Assembly: GCA_000964245.1 (NCBI GenBank)
Contig: LANB01000001.1
Location: forward strand, 161,001-225,000
DNA: 64,000 bases
DNA from: Cellvibrionaceae bacterium 1162T.S.0a.05
Lineage (GTDB): Bacteria > Pseudomonadota > Gammaproteobacteria > Pseudomonadales > Cellvibrionaceae
Direction of reading: 5' to 3'
Shown here: one piece after another, positions 1 to 8,378 of the stretch
Numbering within the stretch: position 1 is the first letter of the stretch
How the letters are laid out: the number at the start of each line of letters is the position of its first letter
The notes under the pieces: generated by a model
Seen by the model: only the letters and a program-made list of their open reading frames with translations
Told to the model about the DNA's origin: nothing
The model's database searches: none
Made by a program: the position numbers and the translations under genes

Positions 1-21
1 GCGGCGAAACTCGGTCTCAGT

Positions 22-636
22 ATGCCATCAACCAAAACAAACACTCGCTCCACCCATGCGAGCAAACCTGTCATCCAATCACAGGCGCCAGCCGCGCCTC
101 GCCGCGCGGTTCAACGCCAAAGTGAAGAACGTGTTAGCCAGCCAAAGGCCAGTACACCCGCATTTTCGCTACAACAGGCCTGCGTACTCGATATGGACAT
201 TATTCGTTGTGGCAGCAGCACCTATGAGTTACAGCTCAACCAGCATAATAAAAATTTACCTTCAGGAGCGCTTTCTGCTGCCAATCGGCTCGAACTGCCG
301 CAACGCTCCCGCCATTCGGAACTCGATGATCGCGATTATTTAAGCCTCGCATATCCGCTTTACATAGAAAAAATGGTAACGCTGGGGCTCGCAGATGCCA
401 CCATGTCGTTTACAAAATTTGTGGCGACTTATGAAGACATAAGCAGTAAAGGCGTTAATTTTTCTGACCGCTTTACGCAAATGTATGAGTTATTAAAAAA
501 AGAAAAACAAAGTAATGCCGTCAGAGCGCGTTACAACAATAAACTACCGCAAAGCCTGACTGAATGTATGAGTTTGAATCCGCGCTTTATCGTGTGTGAC
601 AACGTGACTCAAAACTGGATTTATATGGCGCGCTAA
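22..636 (+). CDS. Uncharacterised protein, 204 aa (5' end uncertain)
   Basis: I do not recognise this protein. The first ~45 residues are Pro/Ser/Thr/Gln-rich and probably disordered; a compact-looking part follows from about residue 50, with an amphipathic alpha-helical stretch (about 100-165) and a C-terminal segment ending in NWIYMAR. No signal peptide or membrane segment is seen. The reading frame is open from base 1 to the ATG at 22 and no ribosome-binding site precedes that ATG, so the true start may lie outside the window. It ends 22 bp from the convergent PL6-like gene. Codon use looks like the neighbours, which supports a real gene. Confidence 0.6.
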   Translation: MPSTKTNTRSTHASKPVIQSQAPAAPRRAVQRQSEERVSQPKASTPAFSLQQACVLDMDIIRCGSSTYELQLNQHNKNLPSGALSAANRLELPQRSRHSELDDRDYLSLAYPLYIEKMVTLGLADATMSFTKFVATYEDISSKGVNFSDRFTQMYELLKKEKQSNAVRARYNNKLPQSLTECMSLNPRFIVCDNVTQNWIYMAR

Positions 637-658
637 CGCGCACCATATGCTTGATCGA

Positions 659-3163
659 CTATTGCTGGATTAAACGAAAACGCTGCAATTCGTGACCGAT
701 ACCGGTACACATCAAGACGAAGGAGTCCTCAGGAACAACGAGGCCTTCCTGATCGGCGTCGCTGCGCATGGATAACTGGAAGTTCTCATTCGACTTATTG
801 AGGAACAACAGGTCGTCACCGTCATAGCGCAAACGCCAATGGTAAATCTTGCCGTCGCTACCAGGCTCCTCCGCCAGCACAACGCTATTGATTGCGGTTC
901 CACTGCATGCACCCTGAATAAAGGTGCTTGCGGGGTAAAGGAAAACCTCCGAATCTGCAACGTTCTGAATTCGGAAATACCCGTCTTTTTCGGCGAGGAA
1001 TTTCCACTGCTGGGTGGTATCCCCATCTACACAAGTTTGCGCATGAGCAATATCCACCGAAACCGTATCATTGAACGCGACCGATTCATAACCGACACAC
1101 ATATCCTGAGATGCCGCTGCAATTTGATAAACCGGCACACTATAGCCTTCATCAATACCACTGCCTTCATAAGCAAGCGTCGCGCCCGCTTCTCGCTGGT
1201 TTTCGCTTACCCAGGTTGCTGAACTTTGTGCACGCACCAGCGGGACATTCGCACCGGAAAGGTCGAACACATTTTGATAAATCGCGGTGTTTTCACCCCA
1301 ATCAAGGCTATGCCAATCTTGCCAAGCATCTGTGACAGCGATCACCTCTTCAAGCCCGGCATCATTACTGTGATAGAAACTGTTGTAACGCACCACCGTA
1401 TCGTTTCCCTGAATGCGCAGCAGACTACTCGCTTCGCTTTGATCCGCAAGGCTGCCACTTTCAAAGGTATTACTCTCGATCAGGGTTGCGGTAGCCCCTT
1501 CATTCACTTCTATACCTTCACCGCGAATACTCGAAGCAAAAAATGAGTAATGAATGGTATTATTGTCGTCACCCTCCTGGTAACTACCCGGTATAGGGTT
1601 ACTCGCCCAGTCAGCACTATCGCTGCCAATGGCAATCGCCTCAGCTCCCGCGCTGCCAAAACGTGAACGCGTAATTAAATTGTTGCTACTGCCATTGCGC
1701 AGAACAAGGTTTTGCGCACCAGTATCAAATACTTCAACACGATCAATAATATTGGAAGACGCTGCGTCCAACACCAGGCCATGTTGGGCATTCGCAAATT
1801 TCAAACCCGCAATGAGCCAATTATCACCGCGAATTTCGAGCACGGCATTGGCACCCGTACCTTCGCCTTGCAGTACACTTGGGCGAAAGGTTGTTTGCGC
1901 TGTGAGATATATTTTTTCGTCTGCCGTACCCGAAGCGGAACTTGCGAAATGTGCGCTTGCAGAACCACTCGCCTCCACGGAAGCCACTCCGCTATACACG
2001 CCCGGAGCCACGCGAATATCGTCAAGTGGCTGCGCATTCTTGAGTGCTTCCTGCAGTGCTTCCGCAGTATTCACACGCACAACATTGGTATTTCGGTTCA
2101 CAATGGGGATGGTATAGGTAGAGCTCACACTGTCATCTGCGGAAGTCACCACCAGAGTGGCGGTGGTTGATCCATCGCTCTCAAGTGGCAAACTGAACAC
2201 CTCGCCTGCCACGTAAGCCTGCTCATTAATAGTGATCGTCGCCCCTGCAACTTCTGGTACCGCCACAATATCAACTGAACTCACATTATTGTTAACCAGG
2301 TGAGTGCCGTAACTGTTGCGATTGCAATAAAAAGAAAAATCACCGTTTGAAACAGATAATGACGCAAAACGTGCACTCGCATTTTGTTCACTCGCTGTCC
2401 CCGCAGCACGGGTGATTGTGAGTGAGTAACGCGCAGTGTTTAACCGATCTTCGGAAATTAAATCAATCAGGATAGGCGTTTCGCCGACTGCAATATTGAA
2501 GGCGACGGCATCGGAAGAGACTGCGGGGTCCACAATGCGATCAGGTGTTGCGACAATCATTCCAGTGGACTTGTTATTGGTTATAGCTTCGATAAACCCG
2601 GAGCAGTTTTCATAGGGCACATCAACGGTATAGGCGAAGGTCTCAGGGTCAAATGCCTCGTTGAAAGCAAAATAGCCAGAGGTCGTAAGTGAATCGCCTA
2701 ACCGAATGCCCGCCAGGCTCGCAGTCGTGCTGACGCGGTTCACGATTATGGTATAGGGCGTTATCAGGAAGTTTTCAGGGTCACGCGCTCGTACGGTTAT
2801 GATGTTGGTGCCTTCTGCCAGGTTAAACGTGTGCCTCGCCCCGGAATCAATCGTTTCGATTTCAGTTGAATTCTCTACAAACAAGGTACTGGTTTGATAC
2901 GTCTGAACCTGCAGCCCTTCGCGCCCAGCGGTTGCCGTAAAACTAACACTGGTCACCTCATTGGCCACCTGAATAAAGTAGGGGCCGGAGTGTCGGGGGT
3001 CGAAATCTATATCGTGGTTTTCAACCTCGATACTGCTCAGGAAGACATTCGGGTCATTAAGCTCGCCAGGAGGGAAATTATTGTCACTGCCCCCGCAGGC
3101 AGCCAGAAGACATAAAACCAGGTAGAGGCCGCAACGCAGGCGCCCGAAAGACAGATGCAACAT
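659..3163 (-). CDS. Secreted PL6-like parallel beta-helix lipoprotein with cadherin-like repeats
   Basis: Probable outer-membrane-anchored polysaccharide-degrading or -binding protein. From the ATG at 3163 the N-terminus is a lipoprotein signal ending in the lipobox LLAACGG; the longer upstream extension is less likely because it would bury this signal. Two or three cadherin-like/Ig-like beta-sandwich repeats follow (about residues 35-340), each ending in a Y(T/S)(I/L)(I/T)(V/I)xR pattern. A parallel beta-helix region then starts with RVNTAEALQEALKNAQ and VAPGVYSG, as in family PL6 (alginate lyase/chondroitinase B). The C-terminal ~150 residues contain QQWKF and look like a ricin-type trefoil. 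Substrate (alginate, a glycosaminoglycan or another uronan) cannot be told from sequence. It is transcribed alone and is divergent from the gene at 3489. Confidence 0.72.
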   Translation of the reverse strand: MLHLSFGRLRCGLYLVLCLLAACGGSDNNFPPGELNDPNVFLSSIEVENHDIDFDPRHSGPYFIQVANEVTSVSFTATAGREGLQVQTYQTSTLFVENSTEIETIDSGARHTFNLAEGTNIITVRARDPENFLITPYTIIVNRVSTTASLAGIRLGDSLTTSGYFAFNEAFDPETFAYTVDVPYENCSGFIEAITNNKSTGMIVATPDRIVDPAVSSDAVAFNIAVGETPILIDLISEDRLNTARYSLTITRAAGTASEQNASARFASLSVSNGDFSFYCNRNSYGTHLVNNNVSSVDIVAVPEVAGATITINEQAYVAGEVFSLPLESDGSTTATLVVTSADDSVSSTYTIPIVNRNTNVVRVNTAEALQEALKNAQPLDDIRVAPGVYSGVASVEASGSASAHFASSASGTADEKIYLTAQTTFRPSVLQGEGTGANAVLEIRGDNWLIAGLKFANAQHGLVLDAASSNIIDRVEVFDTGAQNLVLRNGSSNNLITRSRFGSAGAEAIAIGSDSADWASNPIPGSYQEGDDNNTIHYSFFASSIRGEGIEVNEGATATLIESNTFESGSLADQSEASSLLRIQGNDTVVRYNSFYHSNDAGLEEVIAVTDAWQDWHSLDWGENTAIYQNVFDLSGANVPLVRAQSSATWVSENQREAGATLAYEGSGIDEGYSVPVYQIAAASQDMCVGYESVAFNDTVSVDIAHAQTCVDGDTTQQWKFLAEKDGYFRIQNVADSEVFLYPASTFIQGACSGTAINSVVLAEEPGSDGKIYHWRLRYDGDDLLFLNKSNENFQLSMRSDADQEGLVVPEDSFVLMCTGIGHELQRFRLIQQ

Positions 3164-3488
3164 GTATGAAATTAACCCGTTTGAATCATTTATAAGTGTT
3201 TTTGAGGGGGGTTGGCGCCCTCTCGCGCAGCGCGCAAGGTACCAGGCATCCCCTTGGCAAGTCAAGGCGCTTTCTCCCCCCTATTGGATACCTTAAGCCG
3301 AAAGGGGTTCAAACTGATTTTGGATATTTTTTCTTGTTTTAAATCAATGAGTTAGCTCTGCCATATTTCGCCACAATTCAACAGAATTGATCACTGTACC
3401 TTTGCCAGTGCCCCTCCCATTATGTCAGCAAGCCTCATGGCACATCGCTGCCATGAAACAAAAAACACTCAAAACAGAGGGCACACTT
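3164..3488. other. Divergent intergenic region
   Basis: This 325-bp stretch must carry the promoters for the PL6-like gene (minus) and the membrane-protein operon (plus). A perfect small inverted repeat, CAATTC-AACA-GAATTG (3374-3389), could be an operator, but I see no clear -35/-10 pair. No gene is supported here. Confidence 0.4.
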
Positions 3489-4943
3489 ATGTTGAGTACA
3501 CTACAAACCCTATCGCCAGGCGTACTGCTGGTGATTCTGCTGGGGCTGGTTGTGGCCTTGTATCTGGCTCGCCATGCTGCCCATCAGGCCATCAATAGCT
3601 TGTTTCGCCTGATTTATTCCGGCTTTCGTTTCGGCTCCATTGCCGCGCGCAAGAGTGCACAGCGCTTGCACGCTCGCAACCGGGAAGTCCTGCTGGAGCT
3701 AGGCCGCGAACAAATCGAAAAAGACCTCGAAAAAGAGTTTTTCGAAATCAATAAATTCGTCCAGCGCGACTTGGGGGGTTATCCGCAATTGCAAAAGCAA
3801 ATTCAGGAAAACATCACCCGAATCCAGGACGACTACAGCAATAGCACTGAAGTGCCACAAGCCACCCCCGAGTGGGTGGATGCGGTGGATGCCGTCGCCA
3901 AAATGAAAAACAGCGATAAAACACCGGCAATCAGTGTCAAGGTATTGGAGCAAATTCACTCCTCTGCCAAACAACAACACACGGAGAACCTGGCCGCTTA
4001 TCGTCAGGAGAGCGCCAAGCGCCACAGCATTCTGAAAGCCATGACCCCCTTCTGGCGCAAACTGGCTTACAGCGTGGATGAAGTGGGCGGCAAGCTGAAG
4101 GAAATCGTCACACGCAGCCAGAATATCGACAAGCACATGCTGAAGTACAAAGAGATCCTTGCGGCCACTGACAGTGCAGAACGCTCGTTAAAAGCCTCTG
4201 CGATCACGCAGTTTTTAATTGCTGCTTTGGTAATTGTTGTTGCCGTAGGTGGTGCCTTTTTTAATTTCCACCTTATCGCCTTGCCGATGTCGGAAATGGT
4301 CGGTTCGGTAAGCCGCGTTGCCGGCGTCAAAGTCGCCGACCTCGCTGCCCTGGTGATTATTTGTTTGGAAATTACGGCCGGTATTTTTCTGTTGGAAAGC
4401 TTGCGCATTACCAAGTTGTTTCCCTTGATCAGCTCAATGGATGACAAGGTGCGCCGCACAATCATGATTGCTTCCGCGGCGGTTTTATTAACCCTGGCAT
4501 GCACCGAATCCGCGCTGGCATTTATGCGTGATCAAATTGCTGCCGACCTCGCAAACTTGCGTGCTTCGCTGGCAGGTGTAGAAACTTCTTCACATGAAGG
4601 TTCAGCCATCAATGTGTGGATACCCATGGCGGCCAATATGATTCTTGGTTTTGTTTTGCCACTGGCGCTCACCATGGTTGCGATTCCGCTGGAATATTTG
4701 CTGCAAACCGGTCGCACTGTTTTTGGCAGCCTGCTGGAGATTTTTGTGAATGCGATTGCCGTGATACTGCGTATCTTTGCAACGGCTTTCAAACACCTTG
4801 GCAAAGTGGTGATCAGTTTGTACGACTTGTTTATCGCCCTGCCTCTGTGGGTCGAATCGCTCTGGCAAAAACGTGAGAAAAATAGCACTCAGCGCGATGA
4901 CGAGTTCTATAACAGCGCTTACGACAGTGCCAAAAGCAAATAA
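3489..4943 (+). CDS. Polytopic membrane protein with coiled-coil region, partner of VWA-like lipoprotein
   Basis: Unrecognised inner-membrane protein of about 484 residues. The ATG at 3489 is chosen because AGAGG lies 8 nt upstream; an in-frame ATG further upstream has no such site. There is one N-terminal membrane helix (LLVILLGLVVALYL), a long charged, probably coiled-coil cytoplasmic or periplasmic segment rich in Glu/Lys/Gln, then about five further hydrophobic segments (around 240-265, 285-310, 325-345, 385-415 and 425-465 of this form). The tail is short and charged. The next gene, a VWA-like lipoprotein, starts 27 bp downstream with its own strong ribosome-binding site, so the two form an operon ending at the terminator at 5682-5720. 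Function unknown; a stress-sensing or envelope-maintenance pair is only a guess. Confidence 0.75.
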   Translation: MLSTLQTLSPGVLLVILLGLVVALYLARHAAHQAINSLFRLIYSGFRFGSIAARKSAQRLHARNREVLLELGREQIEKDLEKEFFEINKFVQRDLGGYPQLQKQIQENITRIQDDYSNSTEVPQATPEWVDAVDAVAKMKNSDKTPAISVKVLEQIHSSAKQQHTENLAAYRQESAKRHSILKAMTPFWRKLAYSVDEVGGKLKEIVTRSQNIDKHMLKYKEILAATDSAERSLKASAITQFLIAALVIVVAVGGAFFNFHLIALPMSEMVGSVSRVAGVKVADLAALVIICLEITAGIFLLESLRITKLFPLISSMDDKVRRTIMIASAAVLLTLACTESALAFMRDQIAADLANLRASLAGVETSSHEGSAINVWIPMAANMILGFVLPLALTMVAIPLEYLLQTGRTVFGSLLEIFVNAIAVILRIFATAFKHLGKVVISLYDLFIALPLWVESLWQKREKNSTQRDDEFYNSAYDSAKSK

Positions 4944-4970
4944 ATGAACATAAAGCAAAAGGAGAATACG

Positions 4971-5630
4971 ATGAAAACTTTCGCTTTAATTTTACTGAGC
5001 TGTGTGCTGTTTGTTTCCTGCAGCAGCAGTGAGCAGGAGGTCGCCGAGACCTCCTATGCCAAAGGCGTCTACCTGCTATTGGACACCTCTGGCACTTACA
5101 CCCAGGAACTCACCAAAGCCCAACAATTAATTAATTATATGTTGGCCATGCTGGAACCCGGCGATACCTTCGCAGTGGCACGCATAGACAGCGGCAGTTT
5201 CAGTGAGAAAGACATTGTCGCCAAAGTGGTATTGGATGGTCGCCCCTCGATAGCCAACAAACAAAAGCGCGAATTTGCTACCACCATTGCCGACTTTGTT
5301 AAAAATGTAAAAAGCAGTGATTACACAGATATTTCGGGTGGGCTTTTACAAGGCATTGAATATTTGAATGAAGCCAAGGTGGGCAACAAAACCATCATGA
5401 TTTATTCAGATTTGAAAGAAGAATTGCCTAAAGGTTATGTCCGTGATTTCGATATCACCCTGGATGGTTTCAAAGTTCAGGCTTTAAACGTGACCAAGTT
5501 ACGCGCTGACAATGAGAACCCACAGGTTTACCTTGATCGTGTTGAACACTGGGCATTGAAAGTGACTGAAGGTGGAGGCAGTTGGACCGTGATCAACGAC
5601 CTCGATAAACCCGAAGCCATTGCGCTTTGA
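4971..5630 (+). CDS. VWA-like lipoprotein
   Basis: Small lipoprotein (219 aa from the ATG at 4971, chosen because AGGAG sits just upstream). The signal peptide ends in LFVSCSSS, a lipobox. The mature part looks like a von Willebrand factor A-type fold: a beta strand GVYLLLDTSGTYT holds a MIDAS-like D-T-S-G-T (the canonical motif is DxSxS, so the third ligand position differs), followed by TDISGGLLQGIEY and KTIMIYSDLKE, which match the T and D positions of a MIDAS. It is second in a two-gene operon after the membrane protein. Role unknown; VWA lipoproteins usually mediate metal-dependent protein-protein contacts. Confidence 0.7.
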   Translation: MKTFALILLSCVLFVSCSSSEQEVAETSYAKGVYLLLDTSGTYTQELTKAQQLINYMLAMLEPGDTFAVARIDSGSFSEKDIVAKVVLDGRPSIANKQKREFATTIADFVKNVKSSDYTDISGGLLQGIEYLNEAKVGNKTIMIYSDLKEELPKGYVRDFDITLDGFKVQALNVTKLRADNENPQVYLDRVEHWALKVTEGGGSWTVINDLDKPEAIAL

Positions 5631-5681
5631 TTGTGAAGACAACACGTTAAAACATTTCTAACTCGTTGCCGAGTGCCCTTT

Positions 5682-5720
5682 CGCGCAGTATCTACCAAGC
5701 TCTGATACTGCGCGTTTTTT
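5682..5720 (+). terminator. Rho-independent terminator
   Basis: A perfect 11-bp stem (CGCGCAGTATC with GATACTGCGCG), an 11-nt loop and six T residues lie 52 bp after the VWA-like lipoprotein stop. It closes the membrane protein/VWA operon before the convergent regulator gene. Confidence 0.93.
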
Positions 5721-5768
5721 ATTTGCCTAGCCCACGCTTCTTACAACTCCTATTTAAGCTTTCCATAC

Positions 5769-6314
5769 TCATGCTGCCACTGGAAAAGACTGCAAGTGCT
5801 CATGCAAGCGCTTGCCGACATTGACTGTCCGATAGGTCACCAGCGGCGGTGCCAAATCAGTTTGCACCCTGCGCTTGAGCCACTGCCCCTCGGTGAGCTT
5901 TGACAGACACTTTGAGAGCGCCCTGTCCGTCACAGGGTTCAATTGTCGACGCAAATCTGAATACCGCTGCTCATCCGGCAAACACGCCAGCAGAGGCAAA
6001 GACCATTTTGAACGCACCAACGAACGCTCTTCTGAACCAGGTATAAATCTGAATAATTCGAGTGCCCAGTCTGCCACCTCTTGTCCATGAGGCAGTAAGC
6101 GAAACTCCGGCCGCAAGGGGTGACCATGCCCGGGGTTCCTCTCGATGAGGCCAAGTACTTGCAGGTGCTCCACACTTGCACTCATTGAAATTCTGCCGCA
6201 TTCGGCAGCTGCGGCCAACGGTGAAACCCGCCCGGGCACACCACTGGCAAGCAGGCCAAGCGCAGTGAGCGACCAGGTTCGAGAACACAAATTGATCAGC
6301 TGTTCATTTTTCAT
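5769..6314 (-). CDS. Winged-helix transcriptional regulator (HxlR-like)
   Basis: A 181-aa cytoplasmic DNA-binding protein. Residues ~100-170 (RSKWSLPLLACL, RYSDLRRQL, LSKCLSKLTEGQWLKRRV, then PPLVTYRTVNVGKRL) follow the pattern of HxlR-family winged helices: a W/L helix, a helix-turn-helix with serial recognition helix, and a wing ending in Y-x-L/V-T/N-x-x-G. The N-terminal half (about 5-75) also resembles a winged helix, so the protein may contain two copies of the fold. It is transcribed divergently from the VOC-family gene at 6500 across 185 bp and may regulate it. HxlR proteins often sense electrophiles or redox stress, which would fit a glyoxalase-fold neighbour; this is inference. Confidence 0.68.
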   Translation of the reverse strand: MKNEQLINLCSRTWSLTALGLLASGVPGRVSPLAAAAECGRISMSASVEHLQVLGLIERNPGHGHPLRPEFRLLPHGQEVADWALELFRFIPGSEERSLVRSKWSLPLLACLPDEQRYSDLRRQLNPVTDRALSKCLSKLTEGQWLKRRVQTDLAPPLVTYRTVNVGKRLHEHLQSFPVAA

Positions 6315-6430
6315 TTCGCCTCACCTTCGAATAGCTGTTGCCGGTATTACCCCTTTTGCACGCCATTTTTCAGAGGTTCCTTAGCACCTTCGTTTCTTTT
6401 TTCCTGTTTCCTTTGGCTGTCTTATTTATG

Positions 6431-6465
6431 TTTTGTATATTTTGTATATTTACTATATTATCTTT
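6431..6465 (+). promoter_or_regulatory. AT-rich direct repeat in divergent promoter region
   Basis: Between the HxlR-like and VOC genes there are two adjacent copies of TTTTGTATA followed by TTTACTATATTAT, giving several -10-like hexamers. This is the likely promoter/operator zone for the pair; exact boxes cannot be assigned. Confidence 0.4.
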
Positions 6466-6499
6466 CCATGCGTATAAATAGTAACAAAGGACAGCGACT

Positions 6500-6871
6500 A
6501 TGCCTACTATCCAGCCCAACAACACCATCACAATTGCCCTCTCAGTTAAGGATCGCGCAGCGTCTGCAGCATGGTACAAAAAACATCTCGGTTTCGAGGA
6601 GCTTCACAGTATTGATGAAGCCGGTTGGACCGAACTGGCAACCAATACACCCGGCGTCACTCTCGGCCTGGGTGACGCAGAGGAAATCAATTTTGGAAAC
6701 ACCATGCCCGTATTTGGTGTCGACAATTTCGATCAAGCCCGAAACGCGCTGGAAAAAGCCGGGGTAAAATTTGATGGCGACACGATTTTTGTAGAAGGCA
6801 TGGTGAAAGTCGCGGGCTTCTATGATCTGGATGGTAATGGGCTGATGATCGCGGAAGACTTATCCGCCTAA
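6500..6871 (+). CDS. VOC-superfamily protein (glyoxalase/bleomycin-resistance fold)
   Basis: A 123-aa single-module vicinal-oxygen-chelate protein. Typical signatures are visible: ITIALSVKDRAASAAWYKKHLGFEEL (strand-helix; conserved D/S-x-x-WY-x-x-x-LGF shown here in part), GVTLGLGD, FGVDNFDQARNALEKAGVKF and the C-terminal FYDLDGNGLMIAED with the usual DPDGN-like turn and a terminal metal-binding Glu. A purine-rich AAAGGA lies upstream of the ATG. Members act as glyoxalases, extradiol dioxygenases or antibiotic-binding proteins; which applies here is not evident. It is divergent from a winged-helix regulator that may control it. Confidence 0.82.
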   Translation: MPTIQPNNTITIALSVKDRAASAAWYKKHLGFEELHSIDEAGWTELATNTPGVTLGLGDAEEINFGNTMPVFGVDNFDQARNALEKAGVKFDGDTIFVEGMVKVAGFYDLDGNGLMIAEDLSA

Positions 6872-7339
6872 CACCAACTTACGCAATTAAAATTTCGGAC
6901 AAGCAAGGTACATCCAAAGGTTTAACCATTCACGAAGTTGCACGTTGCTCCTCAATTTGCGTGCAGAAACAAAGAACATTTTTGCTGCAGATCCCGGATT
7001 TTTCCCAGCCTTTACACCCTACCAAGTATTCCGCTATCAGCAGCAAATTCAAGCGGAATAAAAGTTATATAAAATGCACCCTTATTGTACAAAAGTCGCC
7101 TCATAATAGTGCGTAGCACGTGGCATTTTTGTGGACAATGTCATTCGTCTTTCTTCCTTTTGCGTTTGTCGTCGCAGGTGAATATTCACGACTTTTAGCG
7201 GTAGCAAATATTGCACGCATTGTTATTCTCTTAAAAAAACCATTGCTAATTTGAACTTTTACTGACTTGCCCGTAAGCCTGAATTTAAATGCATGATTAG
7301 AGAAAAACAGTCCAGTGACTACAACATGGGAAAGAGATT
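6872..7339. other. Intergenic region, no gene seen
   Basis: This 468-bp AT-rich stretch contains no supported gene. A 38-codon ORF starts at 7138 but has no convincing ribosome-binding site. AAAGAG just before 7340 serves the next gene. Confidence 0.5.
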
Positions 7340-7738
7340 ATGAAAACTCAGTCATTAAAATTTACTGAGCTCACATTGGAAGCGATTCGCGCCTTACGCA
7401 TTCAGGTTGAGCTGCATGAAAAAGTTAATTTGCGCTGCAAAAATGTGGAAGAACTTATTCAGCTATTAGAGCTCGCACTGCGGTCCAATGTGGGAACCTT
7501 ACAAAATAGTCTCAACAAATTTATCGAGACCCTTAACCCCCGCCAATTGACTTATTTTAAAAGCATGGGGTTAGCGCTAACCGTCGTGAAAGCCTCTCAA
7601 GAACACAACTCAGGAAAACGCAGTTATCGCGGTGTCGAGCTACCTACCAGCGCGCAAAAACCTGTTGCAGTTGAAAGTACTGACACTAACCATAAAAAGA
7701 AGAAAGTTATCTACCGTGGCCAGGTAAAATGGGTTTAA
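7340..7738 (+). CDS. Uncharacterised small protein with YRG motifs (DUF4278-like tail?)
   Basis: A 132-aa protein, basic, without signal peptide or membrane segment. Residues 1-75 look alpha-helical (TLEAIRALRIQVELHEKV, CKNVEELIQLLELAL). The tail carries two copies of a short motif, SYRGVEL (about 93-99) and IYRGQVK (about 124-130), which resembles the YRG motif I associate with DUF4278 proteins; this link is tentative. The ATG follows GGGAAAGAGATT, a plausible ribosome-binding site. It stands alone about 0.6 kb before the nitrate operon, and no function can be given. Confidence 0.6.
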   Translation: MKTQSLKFTELTLEAIRALRIQVELHEKVNLRCKNVEELIQLLELALRSNVGTLQNSLNKFIETLNPRQLTYFKSMGLALTVVKASQEHNSGKRSYRGVELPTSAQKPVAVESTDTNHKKKKVIYRGQVKWV

Positions 7739-7752
7739 TCATTAATTATGAC

Positions 7753-7803
7753 GCTTACTTCCAGGAGTGCGACCAGCAGGACATCGCCCCTTTGGAAGTA
7801 AGC
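7753..7803. repeat. Inverted repeat after the 132-aa gene
   Basis: GCTTACTTCCA (7753-7763) pairs perfectly with TGGAAGTAAGC (7793-7803) across a 29-nt loop, starting 15 bp after the stop codon. No T-run follows, so it is not a standard intrinsic terminator; it may stabilise the mRNA end or bind a protein. Confidence 0.55.
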
Positions 7804-8275
7804 CGATTAAAATCAAGCCCTGATCTGTTACTTAGTATGTTCACCTGTCAGTGAGCACGCAGCGCACCCCGGATTTAACCTTTCTATTATTGCTTATAGT
7901 TAACTCAGTGGTTTGGCGGTGTCTTGAGAGCACACTGCGCCTCTTGCTTTAAACCAGGCTTCACTTACAACCTGACTTATACCTTTTTCCTCTCGAATAA
8001 CCTTATTTTATTAGTTCTTTGCGCCCCATTACGGGGCCTCACAAAAAACCTGCGTCACAAGAATCCAAAAAACGAAGCCCCCATATATAGCCCGCGCACC
8101 AATTTGATCCAATAAATATTTTGAGCCTGCTTAAGATTGGAACTTGAACACTAAATTTTCTAACCATTGTGGTGCAATCCCATTTCCAAGCCTCGCCTCG
8201 CCCACCTCGGAAACCTCAATCTAAGCCCCTGTTTTTATTGAATAAATATTTATATTTTTAATTTCTTTTAGCAGT
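7804..8275. other. Long upstream region of the nitrate operon
   Basis: This region holds no supported gene. It is AT-rich near 8241-8272, as expected for an IHF-type bend between enhancer and sigma-54 promoter. A half-site GGTGCA at 8171-8176 resembles one arm of an NtrC site, but the other arm is poor. Confidence 0.4.
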
Positions 8276-8290
8276 TGGCACCGCTTTTGC
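8276..8290 (+). promoter_or_regulatory. Sigma-54 (-24/-12) promoter of nitrate operon
   Basis: TGGCAC-CGCTT-TTGC matches the sigma-54 consensus TGGCAC-N5-TTGC at every conserved position, about 88 bp upstream of the binding-protein ATG. Sigma-54 promoters need an enhancer-binding protein; for nitrate uptake this is usually NtrC, so nitrogen limitation is the expected signal. The AT-rich tract just upstream fits an IHF site. Confidence 0.85.
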
Positions 8291-8378
8291 GATATCCCTG
8301 TGCGTGCAAATTAAAACGCTTCGGGTTTTTAAAACGGGAAGCACAATTTTTGAAACTAACCAAATTGGGGCATTACTT

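Noticed and set aside
7138..7254. 38-codon ORF with hydrophobic start
   Set aside because: No good ribosome-binding site and no conservation evidence; left unannotated.
7924..8115. 63-codon ORF upstream of the nitrate operon
   Set aside because: No plausible start signal; composition is like non-coding DNA and it lies in the sigma-54 upstream region.
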